NCBI RefSeq assembly: GCF_014645695.1
Contig: NZ_BMMF01000001.1
Coordinates: 410,934-474,933 of the forward strand
From: Salinarimonas ramus
Lineage (GTDB): Bacteria; Pseudomonadota; Alphaproteobacteria; Rhizobiales; Beijerinckiaceae
Length of the DNA stretch: 64,000 nucleotides
Reading direction: 5' to 3'
The notes beneath the pieces were generated by a model, which saw only the letters and a list, made by a program, of their open reading frames with translations, did no database searches and was not told the origin of the DNA. Both the position numbers and the translations under genes were made by a program. Shown piece by piece: positions 43,937 to 51,489 of the stretch (positions within the stretch are counted from its first letter, which is position 1; each line of letters begins with the position of its first letter).

Positions 43937-44683
43937 TCACGCGCTCAGGCGCCCGCTGATGCGATCGAAATCGGCGAGGAGCGTCGCATTGTCGAAGGTC
44001 TCGGCGATGCGGCCGCGGTCGACCACGTAGTGCCGGTCCGCGATGGTGGAGGCGAAGCGCACGTTCTGCTCGACCATCAGGATCGTGTAGCCGCGCCGCT
44101 TCAGGTCCGCGATGGCTGCGCCGATCTGCTTGACGACGACGGGGGCGAGGCCTTCCGTCGGCTCGTCGAGGAGCAGCAGCCGCGCGCCGGTCCGCAGGAT
44201 GCGGCCGATGGCGAGCATCTGCTGCTCGCCGCCCGAGAGCTTCGTGCCCGGGCTCTTCAGCCGGTCCTTCAGCCCGGGGAAGAGCACGAGGATCTCGTCC
44301 ACGCTCAAGCCGCCCTCGGCGACGACGGGCGGGAGGACGAGGTTCTCCTCGGCGGTGAGCGTCGCGTAGATGCCTCGATCCTCGGGGCAGATCGCGACGC
44401 CCGTGCGCGCGATCTTGTGCGAGGGCATGGCCCCGGTCTCGATGCCCTCGATGCGGATCGAGCCCTTGCGCCTCGGCACCATGCCGACGATGGCGTTGAG
44501 CGTCGTCGTCTTGCCCGCACCGTTGCGGCCGAGCAGGGTGACGAGCTCGCCGGCGCCGACGCTCAGCGCGACGCCGTAGAGCGCCTGGCTCGGCCCGTAC
44601 CAGGCCTCGAGGCCAGCGATCTCCAAGGGCGCGCGTGCGGAGGGCGCGCGTGCGGAGGGCGCGCGTGCGGACGCGTCAGGCAT
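43937..44683 (-). CDS. LIV-type ABC transporter ATPase, LivF family
   Basis: Cytoplasmic ATPase, 248 residues from ATG 44683; an earlier start would overlap LivG by 60 bases. Walker A LLGRNGAGKTT, Q-loop-type CPEDRGIYATLT, signature LSGGEQQML, Walker B LLLLDEPTEGL, switch VEQNVRFA. The N-terminus contains a threefold SARAP repeat encoded by perfect 15-bp tandem repeats, an unusual lead-in for LivF. It pairs with the LivG gene, whose stop it overlaps by 8 bases. Confidence 0.92.
   Translation of the reverse strand: MPDASARAPSARAPSARAPLEIAGLEAWYGPSQALYGVALSVGAGELVTLLGRNGAGKTTTLNAIVGMVPRRKGSIRIEGIETGAMPSHKIARTGVAICPEDRGIYATLTAEENLVLPPVVAEGGLSVDEILVLFPGLKDRLKSPGTKLSGGEQQMLAIGRILRTGARLLLLDEPTEGLAPVVVKQIGAAIADLKRRGYTILMVEQNVRFASTIADRHYVVDRGRIAETFDNATLLADFDRISGRLSA
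44626..44670 (-). repeat. Three perfect 15-bp tandem repeats in the 5' end of the livF-like gene
   Basis: AGGGCGCGCGTGCGG (plus-strand reading) is present three times head to tail at 44626-44640, 44641-44655 and 44656-44670. On the coding strand each unit gives Ser-Ala-Arg-Ala-Pro, in frame, before the ABC domain. Because the unit is a multiple of three, slippage would change the length of the N-terminal linker without breaking the frame. Confidence 0.9.
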
Positions 44684-45428
44684 GGCCGCCTCCGAGATAA
44701 GCCTCGACCACACGCTCGTCGACGGCGACGCTCGCATAATCGCCCCGTGCGAGGATCTGGCCGCGCGAGAGGACCGTGACGTCGTCGCAGATCTCCGAGA
44801 CGATGCCGAGATTGTGCTCGACCATCACCACGGTCCGTCCACGGGCGGCGTCGTGGATGAGCCGCGTGATGCGCCCCACGTCCTCCGCGCCCATGCCGGC
44901 CGTCGGCTCGTCGAGCAGGATCACGGCCGGATCGAGGGCGAGCGTGGTGGCGATCTCGAGCGCGCGGCGATGGCCGTAGGAGAGCGCGCCGGCGGGAAGG
45001 TCTGCGAGATGCGCGATCCCCACCGAATCGAGATGCTCCGCGGCCTCGCCGCGATTGCGCGCCAGCACCGACCGGCGCGTCCAGAAATCGTAGGATTCCC
45101 CGCGCTTTCGCTGGAGCGCGAGCATGACATTCTCAAGCGCGGTCATCGCGTTGAACACCGCCGAGATCTGGAAGGAGCGCACGAGCCCCATGCGCGCGAT
45201 GCTCGCCGGGCCGGAACGGGTGATGTCGCGGCCGTCGAAGCGGATCGTGCCGGACGTCGGCGTCAGGAACTTGGTGAGCAGGTTGAAGCAGGTGGTCTTG
45301 CCCGCCCCGTTGGGGCCGATGAGCGCGTGGATGCTGCCGCGCCGGATCGCGAGGTCCACACCGCCGACGGCGACGAAATCCCCGAACCGCTTCGTCAGCC
45401 CCTCGATCTCGAGCACGTTGGCCGTCAT
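44676..45428 (-). CDS. LIV-type ABC transporter ATPase, LivG family
   Basis: Cytoplasmic ATPase, 250 residues from ATG 45428 (a 13-residue upstream extension lies in the hairpin spacer). Walker A IGPNGAGKTTCFNLLTKFL, Q-loop VRSFQISAVF, signature ALSYGHRRALE, as in LivG, Walker B ILLDEPTAGM, switch VEHNLGIV. It follows the binding-protein gene with a strong hairpin between. Confidence 0.93.
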   Translation of the reverse strand: MTANVLEIEGLTKRFGDFVAVGGVDLAIRRGSIHALIGPNGAGKTTCFNLLTKFLTPTSGTIRFDGRDITRSGPASIARMGLVRSFQISAVFNAMTALENVMLALQRKRGESYDFWTRRSVLARNRGEAAEHLDSVGIAHLADLPAGALSYGHRRALEIATTLALDPAVILLDEPTAGMGAEDVGRITRLIHDAARGRTVVMVEHNLGIVSEICDDVTVLSRGQILARGDYASVAVDERVVEAYLGGGHA

Positions 45429-45450
45429 GGAACTCACCCGTCGATCAGGA

Positions 45451-45481
45451 GCGATCCCGGGCCGCATGGGCCCGGGATCGC
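45451..45481 (-). promoter_or_regulatory. Intercistronic GC-rich hairpin after the binding-protein gene
   Basis: A perfect 13-bp inverted repeat (GCGATCCCGGGCC and complement) with loop GCATG lies between the binding-protein stop and the LivG start. As with the hairpins at 1839 and 9301, there is no T-run, and downstream genes remain in the operon. Confidence 0.75.
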
Positions 45482-45494
45482 AGGAGGCGAAGGC

Positions 45495-46730
45495 TCAGTC
45501 GGCCGCGCCCGTCACGAGGTAGCAGGTGCTCTGGTCGAGCGGACGGAACGCGTCCTCCGCCGCGATGGTCGAGACCGGCTCCAGATAGTCCCAGGCACCT
45601 TCGGACTCTTCCGGCGACTTCACGCGCCACAGGTACATGTCGTGCATCATGCGCCCGTCCTCGCGGACATAGCCGTTCTCCGCGAAGAAGTCGTTGATCG
45701 GCATCGAGCGCATGGCTTCCGACACCGCGTCCGGATCGTCCGTACCGGCCTGCTCGATGGCGCGCAGGTAGTGCATGGTGGAGGAATAGTTCGCCGCCTG
45801 GCTCATGTTCGGCATGGAGCCGACGCGCTCGTAGTAGCGCTCCGCGAAGGCGCGCGCCTCCTCGTCCATGTTCCAGTACCAGGCATTCGTGAGGAGCAGC
45901 CCCTGCGCCGCATCGAGCCCGATCGAGTGCACGTCGTTGAGCCACAGGAGCAGGGCTGCGAGCGTCTGGTTCTCGGTGAGGCCGAACTCCGCGGCGGCGT
46001 TGATGGCGTTGACCGCGTCGCCGCCCGTCGAGGCGATGCCGATGATCTCCGCGCCCGACGCCTGCGCCTGCAGCATGTAGGAGGAGAAGTCGCTGGCCGA
46101 CAGCGGATGGCGGGCGGAGCCCAGCACCTCGCCGCCGGCATTCTCGACGACCTGCGTCACCTGCTCCTCGAGGCCGATGCCGAAGGCGAAGTCGACCGTG
46201 AGAAAGAACCAGGTCAGCCCGCCGTCCTCGACCACCGCCTCACCCGTGCCGTGCGCCAGCGAATAGGCGTCGTAGGCGTAGTGGATGGCGTAGGGAGAGC
46301 AGACGTCGTTGGTGATGCCGATGTTCGAGGCGCCGTTGACGATGATGTGGCGCCGCGCGTCCTTCGCCACGGCGGCGACCGCGAGGGCCGCACCGGAATT
46401 CGAGAGGTCGTTGATCATGTCGACGCCCTCGACGTCGAACCATTCGCGCGCCTTGGCCGCGGCCGTGTCGGCCTGGTTGAGGTGATCGGCGAAGATCACC
46501 TCGATGGGCGCGCCGAGCACGGTCCCGCCGAAATCCTCGGCGGCCATGCGCACGGCCTCGACGGCACCCTCGCCGGCGAGATCGCTGTAGATGCCGCTCA
46601 TGTCGGTGAGCACGCCGATCCGGACCACGTCGCCCGAAATCCGCCCTTGCGCGTCCTGGGCCTGCGCGACCGCGCCGCCGGCGAGGACGAGAGCACACGA
46701 CGCCAGCAGGCGTCCCGTCAATCCACGCAT
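45495..46730 (-). CDS. LIV-type ABC transporter substrate-binding protein
   Basis: Periplasmic Peripla_BP_6 protein, 411 residues. The signal peptide is MRGLTGRLLASCALVLAGGAVAQA, before QDAQGRISGDVVRIGVLTDMSGIYSDLAG. A very strong ribosome site GGAGGAAACG precedes ATG 46730. APIEVIFADHLNQADTAAAKAREWFD and INDFFAENGYVREDGRMMHDMYL are family blocks. It heads the operon binding protein-LivG-LivF and with LivHM makes a full importer. The ligand is unknown, possibly an aromatic or oxo acid given the enzymes in the second operon. Confidence 0.9.
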   Translation of the reverse strand: MRGLTGRLLASCALVLAGGAVAQAQDAQGRISGDVVRIGVLTDMSGIYSDLAGEGAVEAVRMAAEDFGGTVLGAPIEVIFADHLNQADTAAAKAREWFDVEGVDMINDLSNSGAALAVAAVAKDARRHIIVNGASNIGITNDVCSPYAIHYAYDAYSLAHGTGEAVVEDGGLTWFFLTVDFAFGIGLEEQVTQVVENAGGEVLGSARHPLSASDFSSYMLQAQASGAEIIGIASTGGDAVNAINAAAEFGLTENQTLAALLLWLNDVHSIGLDAAQGLLLTNAWYWNMDEEARAFAERYYERVGSMPNMSQAANYSSTMHYLRAIEQAGTDDPDAVSEAMRSMPINDFFAENGYVREDGRMMHDMYLWRVKSPEESEGAWDYLEPVSTIAAEDAFRPLDQSTCYLVTGAAD

Positions 46731-47299
46731 CGTTTCCTCCTCCGAATCTGGTTTCCGTGATTTCTTGCTATTGTTTTCCACTATCTTAGCGAGGCAGACC
46801 TGCTTCGCCATGTGCATTTCGCAAGAAAACATATCTGGAACCCACATTTGAACGATGGGGTTCGCGCGGCACGATCCATTCGGCGGACGACGCAGGCGCC
46901 GATCTGATGCGCGCTCCGGCGGAACAGGAGCTTCGCACCTCCGTGCGCTACAAAGCCATCGCGCTGACGACGGTTTGTCCGGTATGTCGCGTCAGCCGCA
47001 ACGAGGCCGTCGATCACGCGGATCTCAAGCGGCTCGTCGTGGCGTCGAACCGAACCGTGATCCTGAACAGGCGCGCTGCGGTCGCCACAGCCCTCGCGAC
47101 GAGCCTCGGCCCGATCCGGCTCGGGCTCGACGTCGTCTCGCGCGCCTGACGGAGAACGCCTCCGGCCGCGCCGACCGCCTCGACGGGCGCGATGCCATCG
47201 ACCTGTGACCGACCGTGCAGACCTCGATCCTTTGACGCCCCCTCGGTCGCAACGACCGGACCGCGTCCGTTCGCCGACCGGGACGTCCGGCGCCGCCTC
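46731..47299. other. Intergenic region; promoter of the second LIV operon, otherwise unexplained
   Basis: Near 46760-46830 an AT-rich stretch holds TTCTTGCTATTGTTTTCCA and CTATCTT (46770-46787), resembling the control region at 11907-11956. From 46907 to 47149 there is an 80-codon plus-strand frame with two cysteines (TTVCPVCRVSRNEAV) but no ribosome site or recognisable family. It may be a small gene or a fragment; not called as a gene. Confidence 0.35.
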
Positions 47300-47660
47300 G
47301 ACAATGATCGCAAGGATCTTCGTTCCGCTTCTGGACGCGCCGGCGCATCGCGGGTGCCACCCCGCGCTCGCCGGCGAACCAGCCGAATTCGTCGAGCGGC
47401 AGCTGCGCGAGCGCGGTCGCTTGCGCGAGGAGATCGTCGCCGCGTGCGCAGGAGTAAGCGCAGCGACGCGCCTGCGGGATGCGCGCAGGCTCGCACGTCG
47501 CTCTCGCCGGCACGAGGAGCAGGTCAACGCTGCGGGCGCCGTTCGGAGCCTCCTCCAGCATGCGCAGCGCCGCCGGGACGGCGGTCTCGTCGCCGGCCAG
47601 CACGGGCTGGTCGGCGCGAGGCGCGGCCGCCGCACGGCCGCCCCCCAAAGCGTTTGGCTG
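47300..47660 (-). pseudogene. Siderophore-interacting protein (SIP) fragment
   Basis: Minus-strand codons give DQPVLAGDETAVPAALRMLEEAPNGARSVDLLLVPA and later LPLDEFGWFAGERGVAPAMRRRVQKR, the NAD-binding C-terminal half of SIP/ViuB-type ferric-siderophore reductases (LLAGDETALPAI... and FxWxAGExxAxRxLRRxL). The FAD-binding N-terminal half is absent and no start or proper C-terminus is present. A dead remnant of an iron-uptake gene. Confidence 0.65.
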
Positions 47661-47819
47661 GGGCTGAGCGGGCGGCAAGCGGAAGAGGCCGTAGTCGGCG
47701 CGAAGCCGCCTTCGACAGCCCGTCGCGGAAGTCACCTACGCCGGGGCGGAAAATTCGCATCTAAATCCGCTGGGAGATGCCGAGCCCATCCTCGACAGTA
47801 GCGCTCGCGTGCGACCGGC

Positions 47820-48758
47820 TCACGCGCCAGAGCGCTCCCCGCGCCCGACGATCTCCCAGTCGGGCTCGCGGAACGCCTCCACCATGAATTCGACGAAGCT
47901 GCGGATGCGCGGCACGATGCGTCGATCCGGCAGGAAGAGCGCGTAAATCTCCGTGTTGTCGACCAAGAGGCGATCGGCGAGGAGCTGCACGAGGCGACCA
48001 TCGGCGACGGCGGGACGGGCGAGATGCTCCGCCACACGCATGACGCCGAACCCGCCTAAACACATCAGGTAGAGAGACATGCCTTGATTGCTCCGGAACC
48101 GGCTCTCCGCGTGGAAGGTGACTATCTCACCGTCCTCGACGAACTTCCAACGATTGAGATGCTCCCGGCTGCCGTCCCAAGCGACGCAGGGCATGCGCGC
48201 GAGATCGGCCGGACGCTTGGGCATGCCGAAGCGCGCGACGAGTTCCGGCGTTGCGACGACGATCCGCTGCAGCCCGCACAGCCGGCGGTGCATCAGGCTC
48301 GAATCCGTCGGTCGGCCCATGCGCACGGCGAGGTCGATGCGGGCGTCGATCAGGTTCTCGACGTCGTCGGTGAGGCGCAGGTCGAGCGACACCTTGGGAT
48401 GTCGCTCGAGATAGGCGGGCATGAGCGGCGTGATCCGGTCGAGCCCAAGGGCGATGGGAACCGACACGCGCAGGAGCCCTTCGACCTGGGCGTCGCTGCG
48501 CTGCCATTCGGCCTCGGCGGCTTCAACGGCTTCGAGCACCCGTCGTGCGGCATCGAGGAAGCGCTCGCCGTCTTCGGTAAGGCGATGACCTCGGGTGGTC
48601 CGGTGCAGGAGCCGCGTGCCGAGCCGCGCCTCGAGGCGCTGGATCGTCTGGCTGGCGAAGGGCTGGCTCACGCCGAGCGCGTTGGCCGCGGCGCCGAAGC
48701 CGCCGGTCGCGACCACCGCCTGGAACACGCGCATCTCAACCAGCCGGTCGTCTCGCAT
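47820..48758 (-). CDS. LysR family transcriptional regulator
   Basis: 312 residues from ATG 48758; the longer frame start at 48800 would overlap the palindromic operator and is less likely. HTH region MRVFQAVVATGGFGAAANALGVSQPFASQTIQRLEARLGTRLLHRTTRG (about 9-57), then a LysR effector domain with MPCVAWDGSREHLNRWKF. It is divergent from the aldolase gene across a 160-base gap with a 21-bp palindrome, so it probably controls the aldolase and cupin genes. Confidence 0.9.
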   Translation of the reverse strand: MRDDRLVEMRVFQAVVATGGFGAAANALGVSQPFASQTIQRLEARLGTRLLHRTTRGHRLTEDGERFLDAARRVLEAVEAAEAEWQRSDAQVEGLLRVSVPIALGLDRITPLMPAYLERHPKVSLDLRLTDDVENLIDARIDLAVRMGRPTDSSLMHRRLCGLQRIVVATPELVARFGMPKRPADLARMPCVAWDGSREHLNRWKFVEDGEIVTFHAESRFRSNQGMSLYLMCLGGFGVMRVAEHLARPAVADGRLVQLLADRLLVDNTEIYALFLPDRRIVPRIRSFVEFMVEAFREPDWEIVGRGERSGA

Positions 48759-48794
48759 CGCTTCGATCCCGAAGAGGGCCGCTCGCCCAGCCAG

Positions 48795-48815
48795 CGGCAA
48801 TGAGTGTTATTGCCG
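48795..48815. promoter_or_regulatory. LysR-type operator palindrome
   Basis: CGGCAAT-GAGTGTT-ATTGCCG is a perfect inverted repeat with 7-bp arms and a 7-base spacer. It lies 37 bases upstream of the LysR start and about 104 upstream of the aldolase start, the classical location of the LysR recognition site in a divergent pair. Confidence 0.65.
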
Positions 48816-48918
48816 ATGCCGCCTTGCTCGGTCTCGGCCGTTCTTCCACTTTTCCGCATCGGGTCCCGGCCACCGCGCCGCCGTTCGCCGTCTGCCGTTC
48901 ACCGTGGGAGGACAGGCC

Positions 48919-49731
48919 ATGCTTGATCTCGGAAACCGCGTCTCGATCTACCAGCCGGAGCAGCCGGGCCTGATCTTCCCGGACCTGCCTGCGTTCGACA
49001 CCGTCTGTGAGGAGCGGCGCCATCGCAAGGAACGGCTCGTCGCCGCCTGCCGCGCCTTCGCCCGGCAGGGCTTCGACTACGGCTTCGCCGGGCACCTCAC
49101 GGTGCGCGATCCCGAGCGGCCGGAACTCTACTGGACGAACCCGATGTGCGTCCATTTCGCCAAGGTGAAGATGTCAAACTTGATCCTGGTCGATCACGCC
49201 GGCACGGTGATCGAGGGCCGGCATGCCGTGAACCGCGCGGGCTTCGTCCTGCACGCCAACGTGCACGAGGAGCATCCCGACATCGTCGCGATGTGCCACG
49301 CGCACACCACCTACGGAGTCGCCTGGTGCGCGACCGGCCGGCGGATCGACCCGATCACGCAGGACGCCTGCGCCTTCTTCGAGGATCACGTGGTCATCGG
49401 CGAGCAGGGTGGCCAGGTGGCGGTCGAGAACCATGCCGGCTCGGACGTCGCCAAGGCGTTCAAGGGGGTGAAGGCCGCGCTCCACCAGAACCACGGCCTC
49501 CTGACGGCGAGCCGGCACAGCATCGAGTCGGCCGCGTTTTGGTTCATCGCGCTGGAACGCTGCTGCCAGCAGCAGCTCGACGTCGCTGCCTCCGGGATCG
49601 AGCCGATCCGCATCCCCGCCGATCGCGCGCGCTACAGCCGCGAGCACGTCGGAAGCGAGTATATCGGCTGGCTGCATTTCCAGACGATCTGGAACCAGCT
49701 TGTGGAGGACGAGCCTGACATGTTCGACTGA
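48919..49731 (+). CDS. Class II aldolase/adducin family protein
   Basis: 270 residues from ATG 48919 with ribosome site GGGAGGAC. GFDYGFAGHLTVRDPERPELYWTNP, the zinc-ligand pair MCHAHTTYG, and ALHQNHGLLTASRHSIESAAFWFIALERCCQQQL match the class II aldolase fold (fuculose-phosphate aldolase/decarboxylase-like). It may cleave or decarboxylate a hydroxy-oxo acid in the cytoplasm. It is followed by a cupin protein 36 bases on, and is divergent from a LysR regulator, so the three probably form a small catabolic unit. Confidence 0.9.
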   Translation: MLDLGNRVSIYQPEQPGLIFPDLPAFDTVCEERRHRKERLVAACRAFARQGFDYGFAGHLTVRDPERPELYWTNPMCVHFAKVKMSNLILVDHAGTVIEGRHAVNRAGFVLHANVHEEHPDIVAMCHAHTTYGVAWCATGRRIDPITQDACAFFEDHVVIGEQGGQVAVENHAGSDVAKAFKGVKAALHQNHGLLTASRHSIESAAFWFIALERCCQQQLDVAASGIEPIRIPADRARYSREHVGSEYIGWLHFQTIWNQLVEDEPDMFD

Positions 49732-49767
49732 GGAGGCGGCATCGGGCTTCGGGAGGGCGATCGCGAA

Positions 49768-50034
49768 ATGAGCCCGGACGAGTTCGATCGGCTGCGGCGT
49801 GCCGAGGGATGGGGCGAGCCGAGGAGGGTTCGCTTCGAGGCGTCGTCGCGCAGCCCTCCTCATGTCCACGACCAGGCGTCCTTCGTCTACGTCCTCGACG
49901 GCGCGTTCGTCCTGAACACGTCCGATGGCGCCACCCGCTACAGACCCGGCGAGACCTGCATGCTCGACGCTCACGTCGAGCATGCAGAGGAGGCAGGGCC
50001 AGATGGGGCCACCATCCTCGTCGCGAGAAAATAG
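49768..50034 (+). CDS. Small cupin-domain protein
   Basis: 88 residues. Cupin motif 1 PPHVHDQASFVYVLDGAF supplies His residues and motif 2 GETCMLDAHVEHAEEAG another, consistent with a metal-binding single beta-barrel. GGGAGGG precedes the ATG. It is short for a full enzyme but complete as a minimal cupin. It likely acts with the aldolase as an isomerase or dioxygenase-like helper; this is inference from position. Confidence 0.8.
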   Translation: MSPDEFDRLRRAEGWGEPRRVRFEASSRSPPHVHDQASFVYVLDGAFVLNTSDGATRYRPGETCMLDAHVEHAEEAGPDGATILVARK

Positions 50035-50267
50035 GCTGCGCGGCCCGCCGAGAGCGTGTCGATCCGCGCCAGAGCCCCGCGCCGACCGGCGTGAGGCCCC
50101 GGACCTGAAAACGTTACAGAAGCAGGTGTCCCTCACCCTCAAGAGGGGTTTCGCCGCGGAGCCGAGCGACAATCCGGTCGAAGTCGTCCCCGTCTCGCGT
50201 ATCTGAATACGCGCTTCGCCAGCGCGCCGCACGTGCAGTTCGCGCCAAGTCCGCGCCGGGCTCGGGC

Positions 50268-50672
50268 TCAGGCCGCCGCCGATGGATCGGTTCTGCCGCT
50301 GTCGGCGCGCGCTCGCAATGCGGCCGAAACCGCTGACACGACAACGTCCGGCGCACAGGGCTTCTGCAGGATGAGCGATCCGGGAGGCGTGCGGCCCAAC
50401 GTTGGAAGGGGATGCCCGGTGCAGATCACCAGGGGCCGCTCGGCGTCCAGCATCGACGCAATTTCGGCGAGGCCGAGCCCATCAAGACATCCCGGCATCT
50501 GTACGTCCGTGACTAGCGCGGCGATGACACGTCCGGTCAGCATAGCGAGCGCCTCGTCGGCGTTGCTGGCGTCAAGAACCGCGAACCCGGCGTGCTCGAA
50601 TGCATCCACCAGGTCGAAGCGCAGCAGCATATCGTCTTCGACGACGAGCACGAAAGCTTCGGAAAGGGACAT
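50268..50672 (-). CDS. Stand-alone response-regulator receiver protein
   Basis: 134 residues: a single CheY-like receiver with acidic residues at 12-14 (VVEDDMLLR), phosphorylation Asp56 in VTDVQMPG, Thr85 in ICTGHP, and Lys104 in LQKP. There is no output domain and no histidine kinase next to it. Receivers of this single-domain type are common in alphaproteobacteria and usually relay phosphate. Its position in a zone of gene fragments suggests that a partner may have been lost. Confidence 0.85.
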   Translation of the reverse strand: MSLSEAFVLVVEDDMLLRFDLVDAFEHAGFAVLDASNADEALAMLTGRVIAALVTDVQMPGCLDGLGLAEIASMLDAERPLVICTGHPLPTLGRTPPGSLILQKPCAPDVVVSAVSAALRARADSGRTDPSAAA

Positions 50673-50863
50673 CGAAGGACGTCTTTCTTCAGGACGCGAC
50701 AGAAGCCGTCACGCCAGCGCAAAAGGCGCACGAAGGCTCTGCTCCTCGGCTTAGGGGCGCCGGCCCTGAACGCCTCCGCCGATCGGCGGAAGCGGATCGA
50801 CCGGCGCAGAATTTCGACGCGGGTCGTGACGCAGTTCCGAGGTGTCGGCGATTTGTATATCTC

Positions 50864-50876
50864 ACGATTAAATTGT
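50864..50876. promoter_or_regulatory. OhrR-type operator
   Basis: ACGATTAAATTGT fits the OhrR consensus ACAATT-N-AATTGT with a single mismatch. It lies about 65 bases before the ohrR-like start and close to an AT-rich promoter-like TTTGTATAT at 50852-50860. Likely autoregulation by a peroxide-sensing repressor. Confidence 0.6.
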
Positions 50877-50940
50877 CCGCAACATAATTTTGCGCGGCCG
50901 CGATCAAGAATGTATGGACGTACGAACGAGGGAGACAGCC

Positions 50941-51393
50941 ATGCTCGACAAAGGCGTCGAAACGCTCGATCCGCCGAGGCTTTCGGACCAGCTGTGTTTC
51001 GCGGCCTACGCCGCCGCGCACGCATTCGGGAAAGCCTACCGTGAGGTCCTCGATCCGCTCGGGCTGACTTATCCGCAGTATCTCGTCCTGCTCGTGCTCT
51101 GGGAAGACGGCGAAATGGCCGTGAAGGACATCGGGCGGCGCCTGCATCTGGATACGGGGACGCTCACGCCGTTGCTGAAGAGGATGGAGGCCGCCGGCCT
51201 GGTCCGACGGAAGAGATCTCTCGATGACGAGCGTCAGGTGCGCGTCTCCGTCACCGGCAAGGGACGAGACCTAAAAAAGCCGGTCGCGGACGCTTGCGAA
51301 CACGTCGCGTGCACGCTCGAGCTGCCGCCAGCAAAGGTGGAAGCGCTCCGGGCGAGCCTCATCGAGATCGTCCATTCGCTCGGGCGCCGCTGA
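50941..51393 (+). CDS. ohrR: Organic-hydroperoxide-responsive MarR-family repressor, OhrR-like
   Basis: 150 residues from ATG 50941 behind GGGAGACA. LSDQLCFAAYAAAHAFGKAYREVL contains the conserved N-terminal sensing cysteine (Cys19) of OhrR; LTYPQYLVLLVLWEDGEMAVKDIGRRLHLDTGTLTPLLKRMEAAGLVRRKRSLDDERQVRVSVT is the winged helix. Oxidation of the Cys by organic peroxides releases DNA. No ohr peroxidase gene lies in this window, so its usual target is elsewhere or lost. Confidence 0.85.
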   Translation: MLDKGVETLDPPRLSDQLCFAAYAAAHAFGKAYREVLDPLGLTYPQYLVLLVLWEDGEMAVKDIGRRLHLDTGTLTPLLKRMEAAGLVRRKRSLDDERQVRVSVTGKGRDLKKPVADACEHVACTLELPPAKVEALRASLIEIVHSLGRR

Positions 51394-51489
51394 CGGGCGC
51401 CCAAGCCGAGCGGCAGGTGTCAACGGCGCTCCAGGTTTCCCATCTTTCACTTGGCGGCTATCACCGGCCGGCTGATTAGCCCTAGCCCT

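Noticed and set aside
44626..44670. Tandem repeats considered as a CRISPR array
   Set aside because: The 15-bp units are contiguous without spacers and lie in frame inside a transporter ATPase gene; no cas genes are present.
46781..47635. A 284-codon minus-strand frame overlapping the SIP remnant
   Set aside because: Arg/Ala-rich and out of frame with the recognisable SIP blocks.
50114..50356. An 80-codon minus-strand frame ending in DDFDRIVARLRGETPLEGEGHLLL
   Set aside because: The last part looks protein-like, but there is no start signal, family match or support from neighbours.
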